A stretch of 64,000 nucleotides of DNA from assembly GCF_905147365.1 (NCBI RefSeq), contig NC_056417.1, forward strand, positions 8,144,501 to 8,208,500, read 5' to 3'. The notes below the pieces were generated by a model. It saw only the letters and a program-made list of their open reading frames with translations. It was not told the origin of the DNA and searched no databases. Position numbers and translations under genes: made by a program. The stretch comes from Aricia agestis (lineage: Eukaryota; Arthropoda; Insecta; Lepidoptera; Lycaenidae). Every line of letters starts with the position of its first letter. Position 1 is the first letter of the stretch. Below, piece after piece: positions 44,170 through 55,113 of the stretch.

Positions 44170-45880
44170 TAGAACTCATTTTATCAAAACAATATGTCTC
44201 TCTTATCTTCTGCAGTGTCTTTTCCCAGCCAGGATGTTTGAGCGCTGTATGATACGAGTTTATGATACTCCATTGAAATGATTCAGGTACAACTGTACTA
44301 AGCTGCTGACCATGAATTGAGTCATTGACCTTCTTTTTTAAAACATTGCCTTCCAAAACGTAACCATCAACAGAATTATTATTATCACTAAGGCTGTCCA
44401 TAATTGGTCTTAGTTTCTCATCTCGTCGCTGTTCAACCTTGAGCCAATCTAAATCTCTTGTCATGACATTTACTGCAAATTCTGTAGGATTCCTGCTAAA
44501 GAAATCAGCGTGTTGCAGGCGTTCACCTTTTCGGTATTCTATATCGAAGTCATAATTTTGTAGAAATGCCCACCAACGATGAATTCTAGGTAAAAGGTCT
44601 TTCTTATGTTTAGATGCTTTCAAGGCATTACAATCCGTTATCACTGTGAATTTCCTCCCATACAGATATTGCCTAAAATGTTTTATAGCTCTAACCACTG
44701 CAAGCGTCTCCAATTCATAGGAGTGATAACGGCTCTCAGCTTCCGTGGTCCTCATGCTCATAAAAGCAACAGCATGTTGACGTCCATTGATAATCTGTAC
44801 TAAGACAGCTCCAAATCCAAGGCTACTGGCATCTGTAAAAAGTTGGATGGGTGCTTCTTCCTTAAATATGGTAAGCACAGGTGTAGATGTTAAGCACTCA
44901 ATGATTGTATTTCGTGCTTTTTCATGTTTTTCGGTCCACTCCCATTTCGCACCTTGTTTAGTGAGTGTATACAAGGGTACCATAATGCGAGAAAAATCAG
45001 GTATGTACTTCCTAAAGTATCCTGCCAAACCATTAAATTGTCTAACCTGTTTGACCGTTTTTGGTATTGGAGATTTGACCAATGCCTCTACTTTTTGGGG
45101 ACTCGGTCGAACTTGACCATCAGCTACTACATTTCCAAGGTACTCAATTTTCCTTTTAAAAAAACTACATTTATCAGCATTAATAGAAAATCCCGAATCT
45201 TGAAGCGCTATAAGAATCTGTTCTAAATATGACAATCCTTCAGCAAAATCACTACTTTTGCTTAACACATCATCCACATACACCTGTGCTGCAGTTCCAA
45301 GTAACGATTTAAGGGCTCTGTTAATGCAACGTTGGTAAACAGAGCAGGCATTACTCAAACCAAATGGCATCGTAAGGTACTCGTACAGGCCATCTGGTGT
45401 GACGAAGGCAGTCTTTTCGATTGAATTTGCAGCAATAGGGATCTGGTGGAACCCTGCAGCCATATCCAGGCAGGTGAAGTAATGACCATCAGCTAATTGA
45501 TCAATTTGATCATTAATCAATGGAAGCGGATAATGGTCACGTAATGTATTTGAGTTAAGTTCCCTAAAGTCCACGCAAAGGCGATCATCGCCGTTCTTCT
45601 TCTTCACCAGTATAATGGGACTTGAATACGGTGATTTACTTTCTCGTATTATATTGTGTTCGAGCAGCTCTTGTATAATATTGCGAACCTTTTCGCGTTC
45701 CACCGGACTTAAACGATATGGTCTCCTTTCAACATATTTATCAGGATTTTTAAGTCTGATCTCTAATTCACCAGTATTGACTCTGGTTTTAGGATATCCG
45801 CGAATAAACAAATGTTCGTATTTATTTAAAAGTCCCTGCAATTGTTTGACTTCATTTTCATCAGAAAGGTCGCAGTCCAA
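44078..45880 (-). pseudogene. Gypsy element 2 reverse transcriptase, RNase H and integrase N-terminus
   Basis: 600 codons from the first listed non-AUG start; the frame is open from about 45904. It has RT with QVYVDDVLSK, RNase H with LFTDASSLGFGAVL, and the start of integrase with the HHCC finger (HTALKHPGW to DNCVIC). The end after SKGRSG is out-of-frame readthrough. Its start lies in the -1 frame relative to gag-protease; no canonical slippery heptamer was found in that overlap, so an indel is as likely as programmed shifting. Confidence 0.88.
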
Positions 45881-47328
45881 ATCATTGAGTGCATTGTCAT
45901 ATTGTTAATCACAGGTTTGTGAATAAGTTCTGTTCCACTAGACGTGATGACCACACTCAAATTTGTTCCATGAATTAAATTCATACCAACCAAAATATCT
46001 GTTGACATTTCATAGTCGGGAAGAATAAAAAACTCCAACTCAACACTAATAGTATTTATGGTACACAGGGCCATAAGTTTAGTCAAAGATAATGCAGGAA
46101 AATGACCAATTCCCTTAAGATAATTCACGGCTGAAATCCTTTGTCCGGGTAGCGTTGTGGCAATCGACTCCCTTATAACGGAACATTCCGCCCCGCTGTC
46201 AAAAATAGCCTGTAACAACTTTTCTCCTATTTTGATTGTAATAGGAGCAAGTTTATTGCCTACTACACAGTTAACATTAGAAGTTAATGATCGTTCACGC
46301 TTAAAGCATGTATCATAATTGTGTCCTGGTTTCTTGCAAAAAGTACAAATTATTGTTGGTGTTTTGATAGTTTTATCAGCGTTTTCAGGTTTGTTATCCG
46401 GTTGTTTAAATCGGCAATCATTAGTAGAATGATTTGTTTTCTTGCAAATGCGACAGCTTGACGTTGATTGTGTATGGTCTGAGAATCGTGGGCGTTTATT
46501 CTGAATTGCCGAACTTGAATTGGGGTGAGAACGTTTCTTACGTATAGATGATGCAATGGAAATCAGTTCAGGAACTGTAGATGCCCTTGCATTCAATAAT
46601 TCAATACGCAAACGTTCATCGTTGATACATCCAATGACAGCTTCCACAGCATGTTCATCTGCAAGTTTTTCTTTAGTGATTCTTTTCCAAAGAATCCATG
46701 CACGTGACAAAAATTCTGCAATATCCTTGGTAGAGTCATAAACATGTTCCCTAAACATGATGATATCACGGGAATATCTATTCTCTGGTTCAAAAGTTGT
46801 AATGAGGTTTTTGCGCAGCTGCTCCCAATTGTTTGTGGTTACCATCCAATTATCGGCCCACATTTTTGCGCGTCCTTTCAATAAACTACAAACTTTCATG
46901 CGTACATCAAAATCATTTAATTTATATGCAACAATGGCTTGGTCAATATGTTGACACCACTCACGTACTCCCACATGAGTATCTGGATCAAACGATGGTA
47001 AATAAACATCACTGACCTTAATTTTTGATTCACTCGGAGCAGTACACAAGCGTTCCGACATTTTCTGCATCATTTCCATCATTTGCATAACGAATTGTGT
47101 TGGAATACCATCCATCTGTACTCCATGTTGAATATTTCGCACAGATTCATCAGCTATTACTTGGGCAACTACAGAGGGTTGCTGTATTTCAGTTGATTCC
47201 GGTTGTTCAGGAGCTGAACGATCTGATGAGGAAGTGGTTTGGATCGCAATTGTTTGCGATCCCACTTCTGATGACGAAGGAAGAACACCAGTATTGTTTT
47301 TAAAATGTGTGATGTCAGCATTGCTGAC
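45826..47328 (-). pseudogene. Gypsy element 2 gag-protease, N-terminus missing
   Basis: A continuous frame of about 500 codons runs from the truncated LTR edge at 47328 to the stop at 45826. Two zinc knuckles, CRICKKTNHSTNDC and CTFCKKPGHNYDTC, are followed by protease motif AIFDSGAECSVI and LVGMNLIHG. The frame crosses the primer-binding site (47259-47271) without a stop. In the 3' LTR copy the same frame continues upstream to candidate start codons, so the original gag start was probably in the LTR and is now lost. Confidence 0.82.
47259..47271 (-). promoter_or_regulatory. Primer-binding site of Gypsy element 2
   Basis: Minus-strand TCAGAAGTGGGAT, the same 13-mer as in element 1, here three bases from the conserved LTR edge and inside the open gag frame (it encodes part of SSEVGSQ). 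Confidence 0.65.
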
Positions 47329-48358
47329 CCGAGATCCGCAATGCCATATAGCTCATATTGCTGTCACAGCATTATGAGGAGATACCTTAGTAATCTACAA
47401 GTTCCAACTACTGTACCTACAATAAACAGTTTCTACAACATAGCATATAGATAAAAGGAATATTGAAATGGTTAAGTACTACAATCTATTTAAGAATTGA
47501 CTGAAAATACTGAAATAGAGTTGCTGAAGTAGGATTTCTTTTCATAAAACATAATGTAAGTAACTTAGTCGGCTTGTCATAAATTGCATGAACTGCGGGG
47601 CTAAAATGGTCACATTTAGCAATTCCTCTCAATTAATTCACCGAAAGGAATGGTCAAAACTGACAAAATGTCAAATCAGTACAAAAATACAGAAATGAAT
47701 TGCAGAGTGAGCAGAGTTGCATTTTGCGATTTTAGAAAAATGAATCATATTATGATTTATATCATGATTCTTCAAAGCGACCATTTTATCCCCGCTGTAC
47801 TTTGACAGTAACGTTGGTTGGTCGGTGGAATTAATACTTTGTATTATCTCCCTGATTGGTGGTTAGTTGTTAAAAATTAATTATGAAACAACAAAATATC
47901 CTTAATTATTTTTAGCATAACTAGATTGTAGATTAACTGCGGTATCTCAAGTGCAATTAATGAGGTGGATAATTAATATGAAATTACATCGTAACTGTTT
48001 AACGCGGGTCAACTGTGCCGTGGTCGGAGTTAACTAGTGTAATTGGTCATTAGACGCTCTCAATAATTGTTGTTGACTTAAGGTCAGACCTGTTAAGATT
48101 CTCTAGCACAGTGTTTCTCAACCTTTTTAGGGTTCCGTACCCAAAGAGTAAAAATGGGACCCTATTACTGAGACTTCGATGTCTGTCCGTATGTCTCCAG
48201 GCTGTAACTCAAGAACGGTAATAGCTACAGTGTCGAAATTTTCACAGATTATGTATTTCTGTTGCCGCTATAACAATAAATACTAATATCAAAATAAATT
48301 TAATATTTAAGGGGAGCTCTCTTATATTATTATATCATACTTTTATTGGCCTTTGTTG

Positions 48359-48408
<50 letters not shown>

Positions 48409-48468
48409 CAACAAAGGCCATTAAAAGTATGATATAATAATATAAGAGAGCTCCCCTCCCCAGAGTTG

Positions 48469-48560
<92 letters not shown>

Positions 48561-49590
48561 CAACAAAGGCCAATAAAAGTATGATATAATAATATAAGAG
48601 AGCTCCCCTTAAATATTAAATTTATTTTGATATTAGTATTTATTGTTATAGCGGCAACAGAAATACATAATCTGTGAAAATTTCGACACTGTAGCTATTA
48701 CCGTTCTTGAGTTACAGCCTGGAGACATACGGACAGACATCGAAGTCTCAGTAATAGGGTCCCATTTTTACTCTTTGGGTACGGAACCCTAAAAAGGTTG
48801 AGAAACACTGTGCTAGAGAATCTTAACAGGTCTGACCTTAAGTCAACAACAATTATTGAGAGCGTCTAATGACCAATTACACTAGTTAACTCCGACCACG
48901 GCACAGTTGACCCGCGTTAAACAGTTACGATGTAATTTCATATTAATTATCCACCTCATTAATTGCACTTGAGATACCGCAGTTAATCTACAATCTAGTT
49001 ATGCTAAAAATAATTAAGGATATTTTGTTGTTTCATAATTAATTTTTAACAACTAACCACCAATCAGGGAGATAATACAAAGTATTAATTCCACCGACCA
49101 ACCAACGTTACTGTCAAAGTACAGCGGGGATAAAATGGTCGCTTTGAAGAATCATGATATAAATCATAATATGATTCATTTTTCTAAAATCGCAAAATGC
49201 AACTCTGCTCACTCTGCAATTCATTTCTGTATTTTTGTACTGATTTGACATTTTGTCAGTTTTGACCATTCCTTTCGGTGAATTAATTGAGAGGAATTGC
49301 TAAATGTGACCATTTTAGCCCCGCAGTTCATGCAATTTATGACAAGCCGACTAAGTTACTTACATTATGTTTTATGAAAAGAAATCCTACTTCAGCAACT
49401 CTATTTCAGTATTTTCAGTCAATTCTTAAATAGATTGTAGTACTTAACCATTTCAATATTCCTTTTATCTATATGCTATGTTGTAGAAACTGTTTATTGT
49501 AGGTACAGTAGTTGGAACTTGTAGATTACTAAGGTATCTCCTCATAATGCTGTGACAGCAATATGAGCTATATGGCATTACGGATCTCGG
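47329..49590. repeat. 2.26-kb near-perfect palindrome
   Basis: The left arm (47329-48360) and right arm (48559-49590) are each 1032 bp and inverted. By eye they differ only at CCGCAATGCC versus CCGTAATGCC near the outer end. Each arm contains a hAT-like end (CAGTGTTTCTCAACC) abutting a GGTTCCGTACCC-family fragment (48130-48345, mirrored at 48574-48793), so older repeats were duplicated with the arm. Outer ends are CCGAGATCCG and CGGATCTCGG, with no shared flanking duplication. No gene is carried. Confidence 0.92.
48361..48558. repeat. Palindrome centre: two (TA)n tracts and a partial third copy
   Basis: A 47-bp (TA)n tract is followed by AGCAACAAAGGCCATTAAAA...GAGAGCTCCCCT (about 50 bp in right-arm orientation, 48407-48457), then CCCCAGAGTTGCT, then an ~88-bp (TA)n tract. 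The arm edge is therefore present three times at the centre. Confidence 0.9.
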
Positions 49591-51189
49591 CGAGTCCTGT
49601 CCGGTTTGTAAGTTGTAACGGTCGACACACAACTTTCTCGCCTATATTTTATCACCTTAATTTATGCAGATTAACCAATCGGAATGTCTTTTACTTTTAC
49701 TTGTTATCTCGATCCTGTATAGTGTATAATCCGCGCGATATTCACGCTAATATTCCTTGAAAGTCGCGCGAACTTCGCTCTACAATTTTATATTCTTTTT
49801 TCAAATTGTATGCTTCATTTACCAAACCCAACGGCTTCAAACAGTTTTCCTTTTACTGCTTCGTCATTTTATTTGCACAATTGGCCAATTGGGAACTTGC
49901 TCCTATATTTGATATAATATTATATTATAAGAATTATAGACCACGCCAGGAGTGACAAGAATTTATGCAGATTTTGACAATCGATAGGGAGTTTACTCGT
50001 CACCTTGTTTCATAATAAGTATTAAATAATTTACTTTCGTTTTTGTTAGTAATATGAAGGTTCCTTCAACCAACAAAGTAACGTGTTTTACGGAAGCATA
50101 GTATGGTATACTTCTTGCTAAGCACGTTAGTGTCACCACACTAAGTGTTGTCGCACACACAGTAATTACTGCAAATAGGTGAAAGCGTTAAATGGTTGAA
50201 AAATCCAACGACGTTCCGTTGCGCGCCAGTTGCTGTACATCTGAGATAACCCTTATGATCACCGAATAAAGTTCAATATTGAACATTCAGGTAAAATAAA
50301 CCTGTACATGGAGTTCCTGGGACACGTGACATATCTGGGCAACGTCATTTCTTCTGGCCTAGATATAAACGAGCACTAAAAGTATGACATTATTCACCAG
50401 GATTTACATACCACAATGTATTGTATGATTTATGTGACCATGTCCGGAGTATTGCTATATGCGGAATTGCCATAAGCTTTATGATTTATCCATGCAAATT
50501 GCTCTTTACTAGTACCGTTTCAAGTTCAAACCACTGAGTAGATTTTAATGAAATCAGGTATAGATATGCTACTTTGGGGAATATATCTATTATCTGTACA
50601 TAAAATAGGTTTAGCGTAATAATCTGTGTTTTCATTAAAATTGGCAACATCTAGTTTAAACATTGTTATCAAAAGTAGAGTCAGGCAATGGCTATCACAT
50701 TAAGTTTAAGAACTATATTTTTCTGTCAGTCAATATTACCAGTTACCACATCAATCATCATAAATATATCGCAATATAATTTCACCAACTGTACTTCTAG
50801 ATAACATTCATTTCATAAAATTGTCACCTTATCTGTGATTAAATTTCTAATTCACTTTGACCCATATCCACTACACCGTACACGTAACATTGCAAACCAG
50901 GAAATGCGTTATGTTGGTGTTTACCATAACAACCAGCGCTAGAAGGAAACAGAACTAGCCGCATCGGTCATACAGGGCTGGTAACTGCAAGAAATCTCTC
51001 AATCAAACGCCTCTATGTACGCGAACAATGAGTGTCACAATTGACAGCCCTAAGCTGAAACCTGTCTAGGTATTTACTGTACCTTAACTAAACAGAGCCT
51101 TACCGAGAGTTTCTATAGTCCATTCAGTGTAAAATTACCTGTAAATTCTTTTGATAATAAACCTTGTTTCTTTGACTTAAAGGTTTAAT
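49591..51189. other. No gene recognised
   Basis: About 1.6 kb of apparently non-repetitive AT-rich sequence. No remnant of the missing Gypsy 2 LTR was recognised here. Confidence 0.45.
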
Positions 51190-51415
51190 AAGAGGTGGTA
51201 TGGCTCCGTACGGTCTGCGGGCCCAGTCACGATCGTACTCACGCCATGCGCCAGTCACTCAAACGCCGGCGGCGCACGCGCATGTGGCAACGTCATCATG
51301 CTACAATAGTGATTTTGTGAATTAGTGTTGTATACCTGTGTTGTTTTGCATGAAAAATATGTGATGTGTGTGCAATGTGCATAACCGAAACATAGGATCA
51401 TTTTTGGATTTCATG
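51190..51415 (+). other. CpG-rich patch with donor-like site (weak)
   Basis: GTACGGTCTGCGGGCCCAGT, GCCGGCGGCGCACGCGC and surrounding CpGs stand out from AT-rich flanks. TTTCATGTAAGTG at about 51408-51420 matches a splice donor. It could be a promoter with a non-coding first exon, but no coding exon was found to the right. Confidence 0.15.
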
Positions 51416-52059
51416 TAAGTGAACAATCTTTTTTTATTTGCATCGATTTTTGCCAATACATGTCACTTTTTTTATAAATTGACACTTTTTAAGTGGTAAC
51501 TATTACGCTTTTTATAGCGTCATTTACGGTTAAAGACTTTATTTCTCAAAAAGAATTACAATAATTCACTTACTTGAGAACATTGACTAATAATAAGCAA
51601 ACTTATTCTAGCGCAAGACACAGCTTATATATAACATAAATAATACTTATACTTACAGTTATTATAATTTGAACACATCTTTCTGCAATATAGGTCAAAG
51701 AAATTCGTTTGACACACGGCACATCACACACCGGCCGGCTTACTACACTGCACAACCTACCTATTTATATTTTGGTACTTCTGTTACACATTTTCATAAA
51801 CTTATAATTATAAATTACATTTTGATATCTTCAGAGAACATAACAAAGTCCAAATTGTCTCAATACAAGTTTATAACTGTTAATTACTGTAATAATTTTT
51901 TGTATTCAAAAGTGTAGGGTACATAAAAATATCGAGCTCTGTGTTATCTAAGGCTCGCGCACACTGTCAAGATATATCTAATATAATATGCAGAAGATAT
52001 ATTATTGTTGATTTGATTTGTTATTGATGCTAATTTTGATCTGTAATTTAAAAATTAAA
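51416..52059. other. No gene recognised
   Basis: AT-rich and unassigned, ending at the presumed 3' end of the LINE. Confidence 0.45.
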
Positions 52060-52210
52060 ATAAAATGGATAGCAGAATGTATTTTTAGCACTAAACTCGA
52101 GAACGGCTGAACTGATTTCGATATTTCATTCTTGTTATGATTTAAACCTTAATAGCTAAGACAAGACACATCAGTACAATACAAACTTATTAAATATTAT
52201 GTTTCTAATC

Positions 52211-55006
52211 TTAAGTAATTGTGGTATTTTCTATGATATGTGCTTTTAATTTCTTTTTAAATGTATTTAAAGATTTTGCCTGCTTAATATCTAATGGTAG
52301 TTTATTGTAAATTTGCGCTCCTTCAAATAAAATGCATTTCTTTCCATAGTTTGTCCTAGGATTTTTTAAAGAGATATTATTTGCCTGTCTAGTTTTGATT
52401 TTTTGAAAACAACCTTTAGTAGTAAATTTTATTTGGGTATTTATTTCATTATTTAAGATTTTTTTGATCAAGATGCATGTATTAAGTTTATAAGTTTGGT
52501 TTACCGTAAGAATTTTTGTTTCTTCATAGATTTTTTCTGTATTTTCTAAAAAATTATAGTTAAATAGGGCTTTTATTATCTTATTTTGCATTGTTTGAAG
52601 CACTTTGAGATCAGTTTTAAATGCAGTTCCCCATATTTCTATTAGGTATTCTAAGTGGGGCTTTACCATCGAATTATATATTAGGTATTTTACCGATTTA
52701 GGGAAACAATGGGATATGTAGCGAAATGTGCCACATAATGGTATAAGTTTTTTCTTTATGTATTCTAAATGAGATTTCCAATTTAATCTATTGTCAAGAA
52801 TTAAACCAAGATATTTCTCTTTACTAACTTCGCTTATAGGGTCATTATTGATAGTAAGTGAGGGATATTTTGGAATTTTTTTATTTAGTGCAGAAAAAAT
52901 AATATAGTTTGTTTTAGATGTATTAATTGTAAGTAGGTTGTTTTGCATCCAATCATATAGCAGGTTAAGATCTTTTTGTGCTTTTTTTATAATATTGATT
53001 ATCGAGTGACCAAAATAAAAGAGGCTAGTGTCATCTGCGTATAAAGTAATATCACCTTGAAGACCTAATTTATGCAAATCGTTGATATAAATTAGGAATA
53101 ATAATGGCCCCAGTATCGATCCTTGCGGCACACCAAAATCTATCGTTTTAGGTTCACTTTGTGCGTTATCCAATTTCGTAATTTGTTGCCTATTTGACAG
53201 ATAAGATTCTATTACTTTATAAGCCTGACCATCAATACCAGCACTTCTTAACTTGGATAAAAGTTTACTATGACTCACTGTATCGAACGCTTTTTTTAAA
53301 TCTACAAATATGCCTAAAGCTATCTTTTTGTTATCAATGTTTAGTTTTAACGAAGTTACTAGATCAATGGCTGCTGTTAAAGTATTAGATTTAGGTCGGA
53401 ACCCATATTGTTTCTTAAAAAAGTAGTTTTTAGACTCTAAAAATTTTGTTAACCGCTTGTGTATTATCTTTTCGAAGACTTTCGATAGAATCGGTAATAC
53501 CGATATTGGTCGATAGTTTCCGGGATCTGTCTTAGCACCAGATTTGTAGATTGGGCTTACTTTTGCAAGTTTTAAGGAGTCCGGAAATATACCGTCTCTA
53601 AGACATTTATTGATACATTTAACAAGGTTTTCTAGTATAAGTTCCTTAACACATTTAATTGATTTAGTTGATATTCCATCCAGACCTACACTCGTATTTG
53701 CATTTAGGCTGTCTATAATTTCGGATACTTCGTCAATATTTGTTTCCTGGAATTCTGACAGTAAACTCTCAGTTGAATTAACCGTAGTTATGGCACGAGG
53801 TTGCGAATGAAATTTTTTTGGAATTTTTTTCGCAAGCTCGTATCCTATAGTGGAGAAAAAGGAATTAAAACATTCACATATTTCGCGTGTATCTGAGGCA
53901 GTGCCAGCATCAGTCTGTAGTCTGGGTGGAATATAGCGATCCCTTGTTTTACCATCAGTTAAACTATTTATAAGTTTCCACATTTTAAGCGGCTGTTTAG
54001 AACAATTATTAAATAAATTAAAGTAGTACTGCTTTTTAGTCTGTTGAATGCAATTGTGTACCTTACGTCTCTGGTTCAGGAAGAGTTGTTTCAGGTCTTC
54101 GTTTCCCGGTGATTTTTGCCACTTATTCCATAAATTATTCCTCACATTTATTGAACACATTATATTCTTGTTAATCCAGTCTTGGTTAGTCGAGTTTTGG
54201 TATTTATATTTTAATTCCTTTGACTGTTTTACTGAATTTATTATATCTTTTTCAAATTCAATATAGTTGTCTTGATTAGTAGACATTTGTGTCTTTATTG
54301 CGTTGTATAATTTTTCATAGTTCAGTGTTTCATAAGCTATTTTCTTTTTTAATTTAGGTAGGGGTCTTTTAATTTCGAAATATATCTGTCTGTGGTCCGA
54401 GAAAGGTGTGTCTATTAAGGTCATGTGATAAAAATTATCCTTCAGAGATGTAGCAACGTGGTCTATTACAGTTGCGGTAGTCTGCGTTTTACGAGTACAG
54501 TAATCTTTGTCAATTTTATTCAAAATTTGTATTCCATTTTCTTTAAGCATGTACTTATATTCCTTGACATCTTTTTCTTTACTGAGTAAATTCATGTTGA
54601 AATCTCCAAATATTATAGTGCGTTTTTTTCTTGATATTTGTTCATTAAATTCGGCCAGAAAATTTTTTGTATTTGATGTAGGTTGTTTGTATATAGCTCC
54701 AATATTTAAAGAAAGGTTTTCGAGATGTATCCAAAGAAAATGATTTGATTCATAAGTCTTGTCTTCTAACAGTTCATGTTTCATATTTTGGTGTACATAA
54801 ATAGATACTCCTCCCCCCTTAGTCGTTGTCCTATAATTATAGTAATGTTTGTAGTTTTCTAGGTTGAGTCTTTGGGCCTCCTGCTCATTTTTAATCCAGG
54901 TTTCGGTTATAACAATCACATGTATAAGTTTATTCAAAGACTTTAATATGCACCTGAGTTCATCATGTTTACCTTTTTTTACCAGACTTCTAGCATTAGC
55001 ATACAA
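52211..55006 (-). CDS. LINE ORF2: APE-type endonuclease and reverse transcriptase
   Basis: 931 codons as drawn from a TTG; the frame is open upstream to 55156, inside ORF1, but contains no ATG before the endonuclease. Endonuclease motifs are YANARSL, VITETWI (catalytic E), GDFNMNLL, VIDHVATS and SDHRQIYFEI. RT motifs are FVDLKKAFDTVSH, GVPQGSILGPLLFLIYINDL and LYADDTSLF (catalytic YADD), with KYLGLILD and a thumb. The C-terminus (YNKLPLDIKQAKSLNTFKKK) is of the kind seen in CR1/Jockey-group elements. No zinc knuckle or RNase H is seen. It nicks the target DNA and copies the element RNA there. Confidence 0.93.
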   Translation of the reverse strand: MYANARSLVKKGKHDELRCILKSLNKLIHVIVITETWIKNEQEAQRLNLENYKHYYNYRTTTKGGGVSIYVHQNMKHELLEDKTYESNHFLWIHLENLSLNIGAIYKQPTSNTKNFLAEFNEQISRKKRTIIFGDFNMNLLSKEKDVKEYKYMLKENGIQILNKIDKDYCTRKTQTTATVIDHVATSLKDNFYHMTLIDTPFSDHRQIYFEIKRPLPKLKKKIAYETLNYEKLYNAIKTQMSTNQDNYIEFEKDIINSVKQSKELKYKYQNSTNQDWINKNIMCSINVRNNLWNKWQKSPGNEDLKQLFLNQRRKVHNCIQQTKKQYYFNLFNNCSKQPLKMWKLINSLTDGKTRDRYIPPRLQTDAGTASDTREICECFNSFFSTIGYELAKKIPKKFHSQPRAITTVNSTESLLSEFQETNIDEVSEIIDSLNANTSVGLDGISTKSIKCVKELILENLVKCINKCLRDGIFPDSLKLAKVSPIYKSGAKTDPGNYRPISVLPILSKVFEKIIHKRLTKFLESKNYFFKKQYGFRPKSNTLTAAIDLVTSLKLNIDNKKIALGIFVDLKKAFDTVSHSKLLSKLRSAGIDGQAYKVIESYLSNRQQITKLDNAQSEPKTIDFGVPQGSILGPLLFLIYINDLHKLGLQGDITLYADDTSLFYFGHSIINIIKKAQKDLNLLYDWMQNNLLTINTSKTNYIIFSALNKKIPKYPSLTINNDPISEVSKEKYLGLILDNRLNWKSHLEYIKKKLIPLCGTFRYISHCFPKSVKYLIYNSMVKPHLEYLIEIWGTAFKTDLKVLQTMQNKIIKALFNYNFLENTEKIYEETKILTVNQTYKLNTCILIKKILNNEINTQIKFTTKGCFQKIKTRQANNISLKNPRTNYGKKCILFEGAQIYNKLPLDIKQAKSLNTFKKKLKAHIIENTTIT

Positions 55007-55113
55007 AAAATTTATTGTTTTATTAGTATTAGTTGTTACTTCATCATAATTATCCGTAATTTTAAATGTTGTTCGTGAAGTTTTGTTTACGATTTCCGAT
55101 ATCTTAGTGGTCT

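Larger units (their letters stand above)
42240..47328 (-). mobile_element. Ty3/Gypsy LTR retrotransposon 2, 5'-truncated
   Basis: Minus orientation. The 3' LTR starts at 42240 against an (AT)n tract (42215-42239). Only about 54 bp of the 5' LTR survive (47275-47328), ending exactly at the palindrome that begins at 47329. The order gag-protease, reverse transcriptase, RNase H, integrase is preserved, with two changes of frame. It is related to element 1 in domain order but clearly diverged. Confidence 0.88.

Noticed and set aside
45826..45904. Programmed -1 frameshift site in Gypsy element 2
   Set aside because: No canonical slippery heptamer in the overlap, and the element has another plain indel in integrase.
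48330..48566. Open frame encoding IYIYIY repeats
   Set aside because: Pure translation of the (TA)n tracts in the palindrome centre.
47329..49590. Palindrome as a conventional transposon with 1-kb terminal inverted repeats
   Set aside because: No target duplication, no transposase, and the missing LTR does not resume on the other side.
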